From contig NC_077223.1 in assembly GCF_024763615.1 (NCBI RefSeq), positions 38,440,627 to 38,504,626 on the forward strand: a DNA stretch of 64,000 nt, given 5' to 3'. Both the position numbers and the translations under genes were made by a program. Numbering within the stretch: the first letter of the stretch is position 1; every line of letters begins with the position of its first letter. Below the pieces are notes generated by a model. It was not told where the DNA came from. It was given only the letters and a program-made list of their open reading frames with translations, and searched no databases. Origin of the DNA: Phlebotomus papatasi. Its lineage: Eukaryota; Arthropoda; Insecta; Diptera; Psychodidae. This document shows positions 1 through 11,663 of this stretch, piece by piece.

Positions 1-502
1 GCACAAAATCAAATTCTTTTAATAATTTAATTAAAAAAAATGTTTTTGAATTAATCAAATTAATCTATGCAATGTGTCGCTCTTGTGTAAAATCTGAGTA
101 AAATTTTCAGAAACTGTATTAATAGTGGCGTTTTTTATAAGAATTAGAGTGGCACATTGTGCTAAAAGATCATATTTCACCTTAAAATATTCAAGTTTTT
201 TTTCTCACAACTGTAAAAAAATATTTTGAATCCTTTTAAATAAATCAAAGAAAAAATCTCAAATGGGTAAATTTCTTTACTTAGCTTGATAAGAATATTT
301 CAGTACTTTTGGGCAATTAAATTTTATCGACCAGTCTGCTGCAGGCTAATGTCCTAGACACATTGACGACTTAAGCCGAGAGACGGCTTAACGTAATTAT
401 AACCAAAACAATGATTTGACTAAATTCCCATCAATTTCCCACTAACAAAGTCGTTTCGCGAATTAAGTCGGATTAGACGGAAATATAATCTAATCATTAT
501 TT
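1..502. repeat. Dispersed repeat, copy 1 (truncated by window edge and gap)
   Basis: This stretch is nearly the same, in the same orientation, as 3698-4221, with small indels. Shared landmarks include the phrases around 61-110 and 350-450, such as the motif gagacggcttaacgtaat. No coding potential is visible. It is probably one end of a transposable element whose rest lies in the gap or beyond the window. Confidence 0.75.
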
Positions 503-1002
503 NNNNNNNNNNNNNNNNNNNNNNNNNNNNNNNNNNNNNNNNNNNNNNNNNNNNNNNNNNNNNNNNNNNNNNNNNNNNNNNNNNNNNNNNNNNNNNNNNN
601 NNNNNNNNNNNNNNNNNNNNNNNNNNNNNNNNNNNNNNNNNNNNNNNNNNNNNNNNNNNNNNNNNNNNNNNNNNNNNNNNNNNNNNNNNNNNNNNNNNNN
701 NNNNNNNNNNNNNNNNNNNNNNNNNNNNNNNNNNNNNNNNNNNNNNNNNNNNNNNNNNNNNNNNNNNNNNNNNNNNNNNNNNNNNNNNNNNNNNNNNNNN
801 NNNNNNNNNNNNNNNNNNNNNNNNNNNNNNNNNNNNNNNNNNNNNNNNNNNNNNNNNNNNNNNNNNNNNNNNNNNNNNNNNNNNNNNNNNNNNNNNNNNN
901 NNNNNNNNNNNNNNNNNNNNNNNNNNNNNNNNNNNNNNNNNNNNNNNNNNNNNNNNNNNNNNNNNNNNNNNNNNNNNNNNNNNNNNNNNNNNNNNNNNNN
1001 NN
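503..1002. other. Assembly gap of 500 Ns
   Basis: A run of exactly 500 undetermined bases, which usually marks a scaffold join of unknown true size. The left flank is a repeat with a second copy at 3.7 kb, so the gap may be a repeat-induced assembly break. Confidence 0.99.
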
Positions 1003-1789
1003 GGGTCATATATGACCTGGAAAATTCTACACGCTTTTCTGGAAAATTGAGAGTAGTTTATTATATCAAAATATGCAATATAAAATCTTTGGATATTCTA
1101 TTTTGTGTTTCTAAAGAACTTCTTGCTGAAAAAAATAAATTAATATAAAAAATTTTGAAAAAGAAAAGTCATTTCACAAAGTTCGAAATTAGTGATTTTT
1201 GATCTCAAATATTTTCTTTTCCTGAATATCTGGAGTCTTGAGAAAATTAGCTAAGAATCTTACATCCTTCTATTATGATCTCGTGCACAAACCTTCGTTG
1301 ACTCTATCGAGATCCCACTGTATTTTTAATACAAATTGAATTTTTTATTCCTTCTTCTTAAGAAGTATTGCTTGGAACCTTGTAGACAGTTTTTATCGTC
1401 TTTATTTACTCTAAAATCATTCTTAATACATTTTAAAATGAATAAAAATGTTGACACAGCTTTGGTGTCTTATTTCGACCACCTTCATTCCCATTGTTCT
1501 TTGCCCTTCGGGAAATCTTCTAATGTCTTTTTCACATCATTTCGTTTGTCGAACCGACATTTTTTGTTATTTTTCTGCATTGTGTAATCTCTAATAGAGT
1601 ATGCCAAAATTTAAAACAAGAATTTAAAACACTTACCCGATATATTTCTAAGTACTTAAATTAACACAAAAAATTGGTGATGATTTTATTTAAGAATTAT
1701 ACCACTTTGCAAATGTAAATCGTCGACTCCAAAGATTATTGTAAATCTAAAATGCAGCTTTTTAGGAGAGAGGTTTAAAAATTGACAGA
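1003..1789. other. AT-rich intergenic DNA, nothing recognised
   Basis: I see no conserved protein, RNA gene or clear repeat. The short open frames here look random: AT-rich, low in complexity and with no family motif. Confidence 0.6.
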
Positions 1790-1791
1790 TA

Positions 1792-2663
1792 GGGTAAATT
1801 AAGTTAATTCAAAACCTGCTTCAAATTGAAATTTTTCGCTACTCCAAATGGAAACGTCATTGTTTTCATGATAAATACAGTACTAAATTATTATATTTAT
1901 ATATTTTCTATAATACAGTTCCATTATTTAGTTAATTTTGCTCCAAATACAGCGAAAATCCATTAATATTCACAAAATTTAATTTGTTAATTTCTCAGAA
2001 AAATTAAAAGTGTACCTTTTCACCATCGAATTTTTCATCGATCGACCATGTTTTCCAATGAAAAACACAATAATATGACTGCTGTTTATTCGTTTTGTTT
2101 AACATTTATGTCATATTTCTGGATAATTTTAGTTAAATTAAGTGCTAATTTTTATTACTAACGGTACGTGAAGTTTTCAAATGAAATAATTACTTATTTC
2201 GTGAAGAAAAAGGGTTTTTTCTGAAGTGCCTGCAAATGCTTCAATAGGAAACCCTGGAAATATGATTTTTTGGAGAGATTTTCTTATTGTTTTAGATGGG
2301 AAAGGAGAAAAAAAACCAGAAATAAGAACAAATCCTGCACTCAGGAATAACTCAACAAGGTTTTGGAAGCCTTTCTCACGGTTTCACTTACTGTTTGTCT
2401 CCAATTAGAAACTTCCCCTTGTCTCCATTTGGATTAATATGTTTCCAATAGAAGCATTTTACGCTCGCGTACTTTTCTTGTATTTAAGAAGTTTTCAAAT
2501 TATATTTAAAGAATTTTCAATAAACAGTAACATTCTAGAAGAGTCAAGGAGCAAATTTATGTAATTTTCTTCGGAAAAAATATGAACTTAATGTATTGAA
2601 TCTTCTGTCAAAGTTAAAGCGTCTGGAAATGGTTTTGAATTAGGACATTTACCACATTTACCC
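1792..2663. mobile_element. TIR element with TA flanks, AGGGTAAAT family, copy 1
   Basis: The ends are inverted (GGGTAAATTAAG at the left, the complement of GGGTAAATGTGG at the right), each followed inward by a copy of attcaaaacc. TA dinucleotides flank both sides (1790-1791 and 2664-2665). A second copy lies inverted at 57714-58983. TA flanks suit a Tc1/mariner-type non-autonomous element. No transposase frame is visible. Confidence 0.7.
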
Positions 2664-2896
2664 TAATATTAATTTTCATTTATTAAAACACAATTAGTGT
2701 ACTTTTAACTTTTGATACTAAATATTTTATTATGCTTAGGCAGTGAATCTCTTCAGGTTAACGATATTTTTAAATTATTTACAGTAAAATTGTAAGCAAA
2801 AAGTTCGATAATTGTGTCGACTGATTTTAAATTTCTTTCTCATAACTTTTGCAAGAATAATTTAATCAATATAATATTTTTGGGGATGTAGATTTA

Positions 2897-3326
2897 GGGC
2901 AGAATCACATTAACAGTAAAATGCTCACCGTATTTCGTTGATTTACGCATTTTCATTGGAATTCTTACGCAAATTTTCCATTACCGTATTACCTTTTCTT
3001 ATACTCGGTGGCACTAGGTAAAAATAGTATAAGAAAATTGAATAAATATAACGAAAATGCGATAAAAGTTGAGCAAAAAAAACTGTAGGATTTATTTGCT
3101 ACAGCTTTACGTACTGTTTTTTTTTTTGGTCGCCGTTTATCGCAGTTTCGTTTTATTTCTTCAGTTTTCTTATATTATTTTAACCTAGTGCCACCGAGTG
3201 TGAGATAATATAACACGGAAATTAAGAATTTGCGTAAGAATTGCAATGAAAATGCGTTAAATCAACGAAATACGGCGAGGCTTTGACGGTGACGGTGAGA
3301 ATTTTACTGTCAATGTGATTCTGCCC
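2897..3326. mobile_element. Foldback MITE with TTA flanks, copy 1
   Basis: An almost complete palindrome of 430 bases. It starts GGGCAGAATCACATT and ends with the complement, and TTA lies directly outside both ends (2894-2896, 3327-3329). A second copy with the same TTA flanks is at 6021-6437. GGG ends with a 3-base TTA duplication are typical of PIF/Harbinger-type MITEs. No coding capacity. Confidence 0.75.
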
Positions 3327-3329
3327 TTA

Positions 3330-3697
3330 TCGTTTCTATATCTAATGATACCATCTTTTTATACTACTGTAACTAAAATTACAATAGTCGTGACAATAGT
3401 CTTGTTTGGAGCTGACGAATAGCTTCTGGTCAAAATCATTTTTATTATATCGCACTTTGGGAATTTGAGTGGCACTTTGATGATTTTTCGATTATTACAG
3501 AGTAGAGAATTTTGTGCACTTTTGGAATCTTGTTTTATCTCGGAAGTGAGTATACTGAAGATTTTCTGTAATTTTTGATTTGACAAACCCTTGTTTGCTG
3601 CATATGAGATGTTTTCAAGATTTAAAAGTAAAAGAATGACAATTTTGCATAGTATACGGCGCTGCACACAACCCTGATAATGGTAATGATAATTAAG
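3330..3697. other. Intergenic DNA, nothing recognised
   Basis: A 113-codon frame is open on the minus strand here, but it has no known motif, no splice or promoter context, and repeats on both sides. I treat it as chance. Confidence 0.5.
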
Positions 3698-4250
3698 CAT
3701 AAAATCAAATGCTTTTAATAATTTATTTTAAAAAAATGTTTGAATTAATCGAATTATTCTATGCAATATGTCGCTCTTGTGTAAAATCTGAGTAAAATTT
3801 TCAGAAATTATAAGTATTAGTGGTGTTTTCTATAAGAATAAGAGTGGCGTATTGTGCTAAAAGAACATCGAGGCCCTGATATTTTACCTTAAAATATTCA
3901 AGTTTTTTTTCTCAAAACTGCACAATAAGAATACAACGAATCCTTTTAAATAAATCAAAGTAATATTTTCAAATGGGTAAATCTCTTTACTTAGCTTGAT
4001 AAGAATATTTCAGTACTTTTGGACAATTAAATTTTATCGACCAATCTGCTGCAGGCTAATGTCCTAGACACATTGACCACTTAAGCCGAGAGACGGCTTA
4101 ACGTAATTTATAACCAAAATAATGATTTGACTAAATTCCCATCAATTTCCCACTAACAAAGTCGTTTCGCGAATTAAGTCGGATTAGACGGAAACTAATG
4201 GAAATATAATCTAATCATTATTTTGATTACAATTACGTTAAGCCGTCTCT
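3698..4250. repeat. Dispersed repeat, copy 2, with internal inverted repeat
   Basis: Positions 3698-4221 match 1-502. Near the right end gagacggcttaacgtaat (about 4091) reappears as its complement (about 4228-4247), so this end can fold into a hairpin of about 150 bases. It probably marks an element terminus. Confidence 0.7.
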
Positions 4251-4299
4251 AGGCCTAAGTCGTATATGTTTCTAGGACATAACATTCACATGAAAAGTC

Positions 4300-4515
4300 A
4301 TTGCCAGAATTCTTTCGACTCGTAAGCCGTGATACGTGGTACCTTGCAGAGCTTGTGGTTGCTGAATCATCTTCCGTTTTCGTGTCTCCGTGTATCTGGT
4401 TCAGGGACTCATAACTTTCGCAACTCCATGTTTATGAAGGGCGACATTCTCTGGAATGCTTTGCCCAGGGAGCGAAAGAGGGGACTTATTTTGAATCATG
4501 TGGCCTCTATTTGAC
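4300..4515 (+). pseudogene. LINE reverse-transcriptase C-terminal fragment
   Basis: The translated frame contains FRNSMFMKGDILWNALPRE and then stops. This is the usual extreme C-terminal signature of non-LTR (jockey/CR1-like) ORF2 proteins, a basic segment followed by LWN-LP. The same signature occurs on the minus strand at 61244-61606. Only the last ~60 codons remain and no upstream RT motifs are present, so it is a dead 5'-truncated insertion. Confidence 0.55.
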
Positions 4516-4579
4516 TATTTTGATTTCCTTACTGATAGATTTGAATTTTTACGTACCAACACAGAGAAAAAAAGACCCT

Positions 4580-5078
4580 CACTGAGAGAAATCCGAAAAA
4601 GTCAAAACAACATTCCGGAAATGTTAATTTTACCCTGCAGTATTGATCCGAAATCGGTGTAAATATTATGCTTTTATGGTGTATTAAGGGTTAAAGATAC
4701 CCTTTTTAATGTTAATTTTACACTTAAAAAGGTGTAAAATTAACATTAAAAAATGTTGATATATTTTTACACCTAAAAAGTGTTAAAGTTATGAGGAAAA
4801 AAAGTTAATCGCACCCCCTGAAATCCGAAGAAATCCGAAAAAGTTAAAATAACATTCCGGAAATGTTAATTTTACCCTGCAGTATTGATCCGAAAACGGT
4901 GTAAATATTACCCTTTTTAGGTGTATTATGGGTTAAAGTTACCCTTCTTTCATGTTGATTTTACCCTTAAAAGGTGTAAAATTAACATTAAAAAATGTCG
5001 ATATATTTGTATACCCAAAAAGTGTTAAAGTTATGACACAAAAAAGTTAATCGCAGCCTCTTTTTGTCTCTCTCAGTG
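4580..5078. mobile_element. CACTGAG MITE family, two fused copies
   Basis: The ends are CACTGAGAG and CTCTCAGTG. The interior holds two head-to-tail copies of about 250 bases (4580-4817 and about 4819-5078). Each runs through tccgaaaaagt, ttaccctgcagtattgat, a run of 'acacctaaaaagtgttaaag' type phrases and agttaatcgca. Single copies lie at 36788-37037 (inverted) and 59120-59373. Confidence 0.75.
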
Positions 5079-5089
5079 CTAGAATCAAT

Positions 5090-5940
5090 ATATTTATGGG
5101 ATACTTTTGGTATTAAAGGGGTTCTAATGGCTCCAATACCTCGTGAAGTGAATATTAAATTCTAGGGTATTTTGGGATATAATTCAAGAAATTCTTCAAA
5201 TTCATTAATTTTCCGGTAGTATTCCGGTAATCATTATATCCTATTTTGGTATTGATTTTAGGGTATTTCGTCATTGATTCTATTCCTTTTTGGTGTTGAA
5301 TTTAAGATGTTTCAGTATTGATTTCTTCCCATTTCGGTATTGAATTCAGGGTTCATTGGTACTATTTCTATTCCATTGAAGTATTGATTTTAGAACAACC
5401 CGGTATTGATTTTATCCCACTGAGGTATAGATTTTATGGTATCGATTCTATCAAATTATTGATTTTAATACCCGATGGGATACAGACAATACCGTAATAA
5501 GATAGAAGCAACAACAGAACATCCTAAAATAAAAATAATTACCTCAATGGGATTGATACAGTGCCGAAATACCCTAAATTCAATATCGAAATGAGTTAGA
5601 ATCATTACCAGAACGCCTTAAAATTAATACCTCAATGGGATAAAATCAATACAAAAGTATTCTCAATTTCAACACCGTTTACACCCCTAAAGAATCGACT
5701 TCCAAAACTCAATACACCAGTGGGATAAAATCGATTCCACGATTTCTGAAAGTTAATCTTAAATCGAGGTAAAATCAATATCATGTCCTAGAAAATGGAC
5801 ATCTGAAACTCAATACTGAAAGTGGGTAAAATTTAGTTGACTTCTAAAAATCAATCCCAATTTGAGGTAGAATCAACACTATTCTTTTTTTGGAAAATAG
5901 ATCTTATAAAATTAATACTTCAACGTCCTGAAGACATTCC
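5090..5940. repeat. Degenerate foldback region built on GTATTGATTTTA
   Basis: From 5090 to about 5460 the phrase ggtattgattttaggg recurs every 30-60 bases. From about 5460 to 5900 its complement (taaaatcaatacc types) recurs. The whole region can therefore fold back on itself. No coding sequence. Confidence 0.55.
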
Positions 5941-6020
5941 AAATATTTCTTGAATTTATTTCAGAATTGAAAATCAATCTAAATTCCACTTATTTTTGAG
6001 AAAATTTAGTTTTGGTATTA

Positions 6021-6437
6021 GGGTAGAATCACATTGACAATAAAATGCTCGCCGTAACCTCACCGTATTTCGTTAATTTACGCATTTTCATTGCAATTCT
6101 TGCGCAAATTCTCGATTACCGTATTACCTTATCTCATACTCGGTGGCACTAGGTGAAAATAGTATAAGAAAATTGAAGAAATAAAACGAAAATGGGATAA
6201 ACGGTGAGCAAAAAAACTGTAAGATGAATTTCTCTTACAGTTTTTTTTGCTCACCGTTTATCGACTTTTCGTTTTGTTTCTTCAATTTCCTTATATTATT
6301 TTCACGTAGTGCCACCGAGTATGAGATAAGGTAATACGGTAATGAAAAATTTGCGTAAGAATTGCAAAGAAAATGCGTAAATTAACAAAATACGGTGAGG
6401 CTACGGCGAGCATTATACTTTCAATGTGATTCTGCCC
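6021..6437. mobile_element. Foldback MITE with TTA flanks, copy 2
   Basis: Second copy of the element at 2897-3326. It starts GGGTAGAATCACATTGAC, ends with the complement of GGGCAGAATCACATTGA, and is flanked by TTA at 6018-6020 and 6438-6440. The centre contains an aaaaaaactgtaag/cttacagtttttttt hairpin. Confidence 0.75.
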
Positions 6438-6502
6438 TTAAAATCGTGATATAAAAATGAATACCACAAGTATTAAATTTGGATACTTCAAAAAATTCTG
6501 TA

Positions 6503-7865
6503 AAAGGAGAATGGTCAAAACTATATGGGCGCTGGTCCCGGAATCGCCACAAACGAGAGTAGGCGCATTTTGTAGGTACTGATATAAGATTGAAAAATTG
6601 CCGGGACCCAGGACCATAAACGCTGGGAGTCCTTGTAAAAATGCCTTTATCCTTTCGATAAATCGCTGTTTTGACAACGAATTACGCAAGAACGGCTAAA
6701 GTGATCTTGATGAAATTCGGTATAGGGTCACTGTATGACTTAAAGTTTTTATCCATGCATACCACCCCCTCCCCCCACCCTCCATTCTGATAGCCCCCAT
6801 ACAAAATGGGGGCACTTTACCTTATAACTCCTTTCTAAGAGGAGGTAGAAAGCTGAAATTCGACAAGGGAACAAAGCTTAGGGAAGACTTTTAAACCATA
6901 TAATATCTCCCTCCTCTGTCCCCCTTTCTGGTAGCCCTCATACAAAATGAGAGCATTTCACCTTATAACTCCTTTCTGAGAAAAGGTAGAAAGTTGAAAT
7001 ACAGCATGGTAACAAGGCTTAAAGAAGACTTTTTAACCATACTGCCCAAACTCTTCGTCCATCACCCCTTCTGGTAGCCCCCATACATAATAAGACTATT
7101 TTACCTTATAACTCCTTTCTAAGAGAAGGCAGAAAGCTGTAATTCGACTAGATGTCTATAAATGCATATAAAATCTAGAAAATTATTGTTAACGTTAGTT
7201 ATTAATTTTTTCATTCTTTTACAAACAAACTACTTCTTCTCAGAAAAGAGGTCAAAATGTTCTCATTTTGTATAGGATTAGTAGAAGGGGTTGTGGAGGA
7301 GGGGATTAACATGCATGGTTGAAGTGTCTTCCATAACCTTTGTTCCCTTGTTGAATATCAGCTTTCTACCTCCTCTTAGAAAGGAGTTATAAGGTAAAGT
7401 GCCCCCATTTTGTATGAGGGCTACCAGAACGGAGGGTGGAGGGAGGGGGTGGTATTCATAAATAAAAAGTTTAAAACATACACTGACCCTATACCGAATT
7501 TCATCAAGATCACTTTAGCGGTTCTTGTATAATTCGTAGTCAAAACAACAATTTTTCAGAAGGATAAAGGCCTTTTTTACAAGGACTCCCAGCATTTATC
7601 GTCCTGGGTCCCGGCATTTTTCTCAACCTTATATCAATATCTTCAAAATGCGTCTACTCTAATCTTTGTATGAAGATGAATCAGCGTCCATATACTTTTG
7701 ATCATTCTTCATCATTCTAAAAAATAGTTTTTATGCTCTAGAACTGTTCCTCCATGGTTTAGAACATTGATCCCAGGACAAAAGTTGTTACCTATACTAA
7801 TGTCTATCCAATGACATAGGTCCCGTTCGTGGCGATTCCGGGACCGGATTTGACCATTCTCCTTT
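6503..7865. mobile_element. Long foldback element, 1.36 kb
   Basis: The two halves are complementary in blocks: aaaggagaatggtcaaa at 6503 against its complement at 7849-7865, a cggtatagggtca block at about 6718 against 7490, and a block around ccataca/cttaccttataactcc at about 6800 against 7390. No transposase frame is visible. The right end lies about 90 bases upstream of the SLC25A35-like start codon, within its probable 5' region. Confidence 0.65.
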
Positions 7866-7953
7866 GTTAATTTACTAAGCAAAATGTTGTCCCATAAAAG
7901 TTAAAATGATAAGATCCACACTAGAACTTTCTTTTCTTGCAGATTGTGATAAA

Positions 7954-10900
7954 ATGGATTTTATGCTCGGTGGAGCTGCAGCATGTGCTGCGTGTCTCTT
8001 CACGAATCCTTTTGATGTCATTAAGACTCGACAGCAGCTCCAGGGTGAGCTCAGTAAGGCCAAACCCGGAGGGCCTAACCCGTACAAAAGTGTTTTTACT
8101 TCAATCCGAACAATAGTCAAATCTGAGGGAATTAGAGGTCTTCAGAAGGGTCTGCCCTCAGCAATGTTATTCCAGTTCATAATGAACGCTACGAGGTATT
8201 GTTGACTGTAATTGTAATGATTTAATTCTTTTTTTTTTAATTTTGAGTAACAACAACTTTCTCTCACAAAGACTAGGTATCTATGAACATATGGAAAAGA
8301 TGGGCTGGACAAAAGATAGAGGTGAGCACCATTCGCCATTTCGTATAGTGGTAATGGGGGGAATGTGCGGAATGATAGGATCCGGCATAGGTGCTCCATT
8401 TTACTTGGTAAAAACCCAAATTCAGGCTATGTCAAAAGGAGATTCCGCTGTCGGGACTCAGCATAGTCATAGAGGAACTATGGACGCTTTTAGGACAATT
8501 ATTCGAGAAGGAGGTTTAAAAGGATTGTGGCGTGGAGCCTCAGGGATTATGTGCCGAACTGCAGTTGGATCAGCATCACAATTGGCAACATTCATAGAAA
8601 TCAAAGACTTTTGTCACAAATATGAGGTAAGCCAATGAGAATAGTGAAATAGTTTTATGTTGCTTTAAATCCCCAAAACATTATCTCCTATTTTTTCTGA
8701 GAAGGATTATGATTTCTTTTATAATCTTATTAATATAACCCTTTGAACATTAATAAATTATAAACAAACATTTTTAACCACCTAGTCATCAAAAACTTCC
8801 ATATCCTCCGATCGTGTTCAAATTTTGACAACCCTCCAGGGAGAATTCTGTAACGTTCTGGCAATGCCAAATGACAAATTGGGTTCGAATCTTAGGAGAG
8901 CTTTTTCGAAAATGCGATTCTGTAGCCGTGACATTGCCATTTCAACTCACGTGGCATTGTCAGAAGTCACATATTTGAGATTTCTGGCAATTCAAATGAC
9001 AATGAATTTTGTGAAATAAATCAACCAAGACGTACTGTGTTTTCATAAAATCGTCAAGTAAATGGATTTCATTAAAAAATCAATGAATTGCATTATCGAA
9101 CTCGTGTGATATGACAAAAAAAAGCTCGAATGGCATTGTCAGATTTCGAACTCACACGTGACGTAGCCAAGAAAATTACAGAATTCCCTACAGGACAAGT
9201 TTACAAACTGTATCGAAACTAGTTTCGAAACACCGGAAACACCTCATGTAAAGTTTCGAAACTTTGTGGGAAAAAATGTATGGAAAATGTAAACATTTTG
9301 TACCTGCGTTTACAAAACTGGTTTCGAAATGTTTTCTAACCTGTATGTATTTGAGTAACAGTTTGACAAATTAGGAAATTAATAGCAAACTAATTTCGAA
9401 ATTGTTTTTTAAATGTGTTTCGATAATGTGAACTTTAGGAATACAAACTATTTTGAAACTAAGTTCGAAATTGTTTTATAAATGTGTTTCGATAATGTGA
9501 ACTTTACGTTTACAGGAAGGCAAACTATTCAGAAACTAATTTCGAAAATGTTTTATAAATGTGTTTCGATAATATGTGAACTTTAGGAACACAAACTATT
9601 CAGAAACTAATTTCGAAATTGTTTTATAAATGTGTTTCGATAATGTGAACTTTAGAAACACAAACTATTCAGAAACTAATTTCGAAATTGTTTTATAAAT
9701 GTGTTTCGATAATGTGAACTTTACAGGAAGACAAACTATTCAGAAACTAATTTCGAAATTGTTTTTTAAATGTGTTTCGATAATGTGAACTTTAGGAATA
9801 CAAACTATTTTGAAACTAAGTTCGAAATTGTTTTATAAATGTGTTTCGATAATGTGAACTTTACGTTTACAGGAAGGCAAACTATTCAGAAACTAATTTC
9901 GAAAATGTTTTATAAATGTGTTTCGATAATATGTGAACTTTAGGAACACAAACTATTCAGAAACTAATTTCGAAATTGTTTTAATGTGTTTCGATAATGT
10001 GAACTTTACAGGAAGACAAACTATTAGAAACTAATTTAGAAATTGTTTGAAATTTGGTCAAATAATTGGTTTTATAAATATGTATATTAAATATCATAAT
10101 TGCTTGCTTATAAATACTTTTACATGAACTTTCTAGCCGTTTCATATCTTTCAACTCATAGGTAAAGTATATAAACTTTCGAAACTGGATTCTTTACAGT
10201 TACGGCAAAACTGTCAGGCCTTTAACTACCCCCAAACGGTTTGCGGAATCTTTGTTTTTTTTTCATTTTGTTTATTTATTTACACTTTTGTTTTTCCCAG
10301 TTTGTCTTTGGTAATCATTGTTTTTTGGAAATTTTGTCTTGGAAGTTTCATCAGTCCTCCTGTTAGGGCAAAGGGAAATTTTCTGTGCTTTGGGAAGTTA
10401 TCAGTATCGGCTGTTTTGGCTAAGGGAAATTTCCTGTGTATTTGGAAGTTTTTAAGTTTCGTCCTTTGGGGCATGGAAAATTTTCTGTGCTTTGGGAAGT
10501 TATCATAGTATCGGCTGTTTTAGCAAAGGGAAATTTTCTGTGTTTTGGGAATTTTTTTGTTTCGCCATTTGGGGCAAAGGGAAATTTTCTGTGCTTTGGG
10601 AAGTTTTCAGTTTCGTCCTTTGGGGCAAAGGGAAATTTTCTGTGTTTTAGGAACTTTTCTGTTTCGTCCTTTGGGGCACGGAAAACTTTCTGTGTTTTGG
10701 AAAGTTATCAGTATCGCCCGTTAGGGCAAAGGGAAATTTTCTGAGAAAAGGAAAATTTTTGAGAATATTAAAATATACTTGTGTAAAATGTATGAAAGAC
10801 AGGATTTCCAAAGAAAATGTTTCCAAAAAACAAAAATTACCGAACACAAAGATTCCAAAGACAAACTGGGAAAAACAAACGTGTAAAAACCAAATGGAAA

Positions 10901-11590
10901 AAACAAAGACTCCCCCGGAGACACAGTAACGACCATTTTTAGTCTACGCCAGCCCACTGACACTTCGTTAAATGAGGCCACTCACTTGAATTTGCATTCC
11001 GAAATGTTTTAGGGGAAGGGGTAATAAAAATGTTCCTGGAGAAAAAGCGATCGCAGCGCCATATAGTTTACAATTATGAAAACTCACTCTTTACGAACTA
11101 TTTAGATTCAAAGACAATGCTATCCGATAGTTACTGAAATTTTTAAAATCAACTTTAAAGAAAATTCCGAATTAGAAATGATTCCATATTACCCAAATTA
11201 CCCCATTTTACCAATTTTACCATTTTTTCAAATTGTTACAAAAATACTTAATTTCACTTACAGGTTTTCCAGAACAGCGTTTTCCTGACGTCCAGCTGTG
11301 CAAGCGTTGTCAGTGGATGCTGCATGGTACTCTCTATGACGCCCCTGGACGTCATTTCGACCAGACTCTTCAACCAGGCTGTTGATGAGAAGGGACGCGG
11401 AGTGCTCTATAAAAACATCTTCGATTGCCTAATCAAGACATTCAAAGCTGAGGGTTTTACAGGACTCTACAAAGGCACCATGCCAAATTTTTACCGTGCT
11501 GGACCACATACGATCCTCCACTTGACTTTCTGGGATCTTTTCAAGGAATGGCTGAGTCCCTACCTGTCAAACCCTTCACCGCCTAATTGA
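7954..11590 (+). CDS. SLC25A35: Mitochondrial carrier, SLC25A35/34-like
   Basis: Three exons, 7954-8195, 8272-8626 and 11264-11590, give 307 aa (human SLC25A35 is about 300). It starts MDFMLGGAAACAACLFTNPF, which lines up with the family start. A splice acceptor (ttcttgcag, ending 7941-7942) just upstream suggests a 5' UTR intron. The three tandem carrier repeats each keep the signature after the odd helix: NPFDVIKTR (about residue 18), PFYLVKTQ (about 127) and PLDVISTR (about 218); the last lacks the usual Lys. The GLQKG, GLWRG and GLYKG motifs close each repeat. The family sits in the inner mitochondrial membrane, and the substrate of this subgroup is not firmly known. Intron 2 (2.6 kb) carries two satellite arrays. 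The gene converges on YEATS4. Confidence 0.93.
9220..10060. repeat. Tandem repeat array, ~72-base unit, in carrier intron 2
   Basis: The core phrase gtgtttcgataatgtgaact recurs about every 70-76 bases, roughly nine times, joined by ttcagaaactaatttcgaaa. Some units differ by short indels (for example acgtttacagg), and the series 9410-9560 repeats at 9770-9920, a higher-order pattern. It lies inside the intron of the carrier gene. Confidence 0.85.
10300..10750. repeat. Tandem repeat array, ~50-base unit, in carrier intron 2
   Basis: The phrase gggaaattttctgtgctttg recurs about every 50 bases, eight or so times, separated by variants of tttcgtcctttggggcaaa. Long open frames on both strands here come only from the repeat period and are not genes. 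Confidence 0.85.
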
Positions 11591-11663
11591 TCCTTTTAGA
11601 AAAAATTGCTAAAATTGCCAAACAATTCTAAATAAGAAGTATTTTCAAGCAAATTGGGGATTT

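Noticed and set aside
497..1009. Open frame across the N run
   Set aside because: It exists only because undetermined bases contain no stops.
3359..3700. 113-codon minus-strand gene
   Set aside because: No family motif; hydrophobic AT-rich composition as expected by chance between two repeats.
10280..10981. Overlapping frames on both strands in the carrier intron
   Set aside because: They come from the 50-base tandem repeat and its edge; no family motif.
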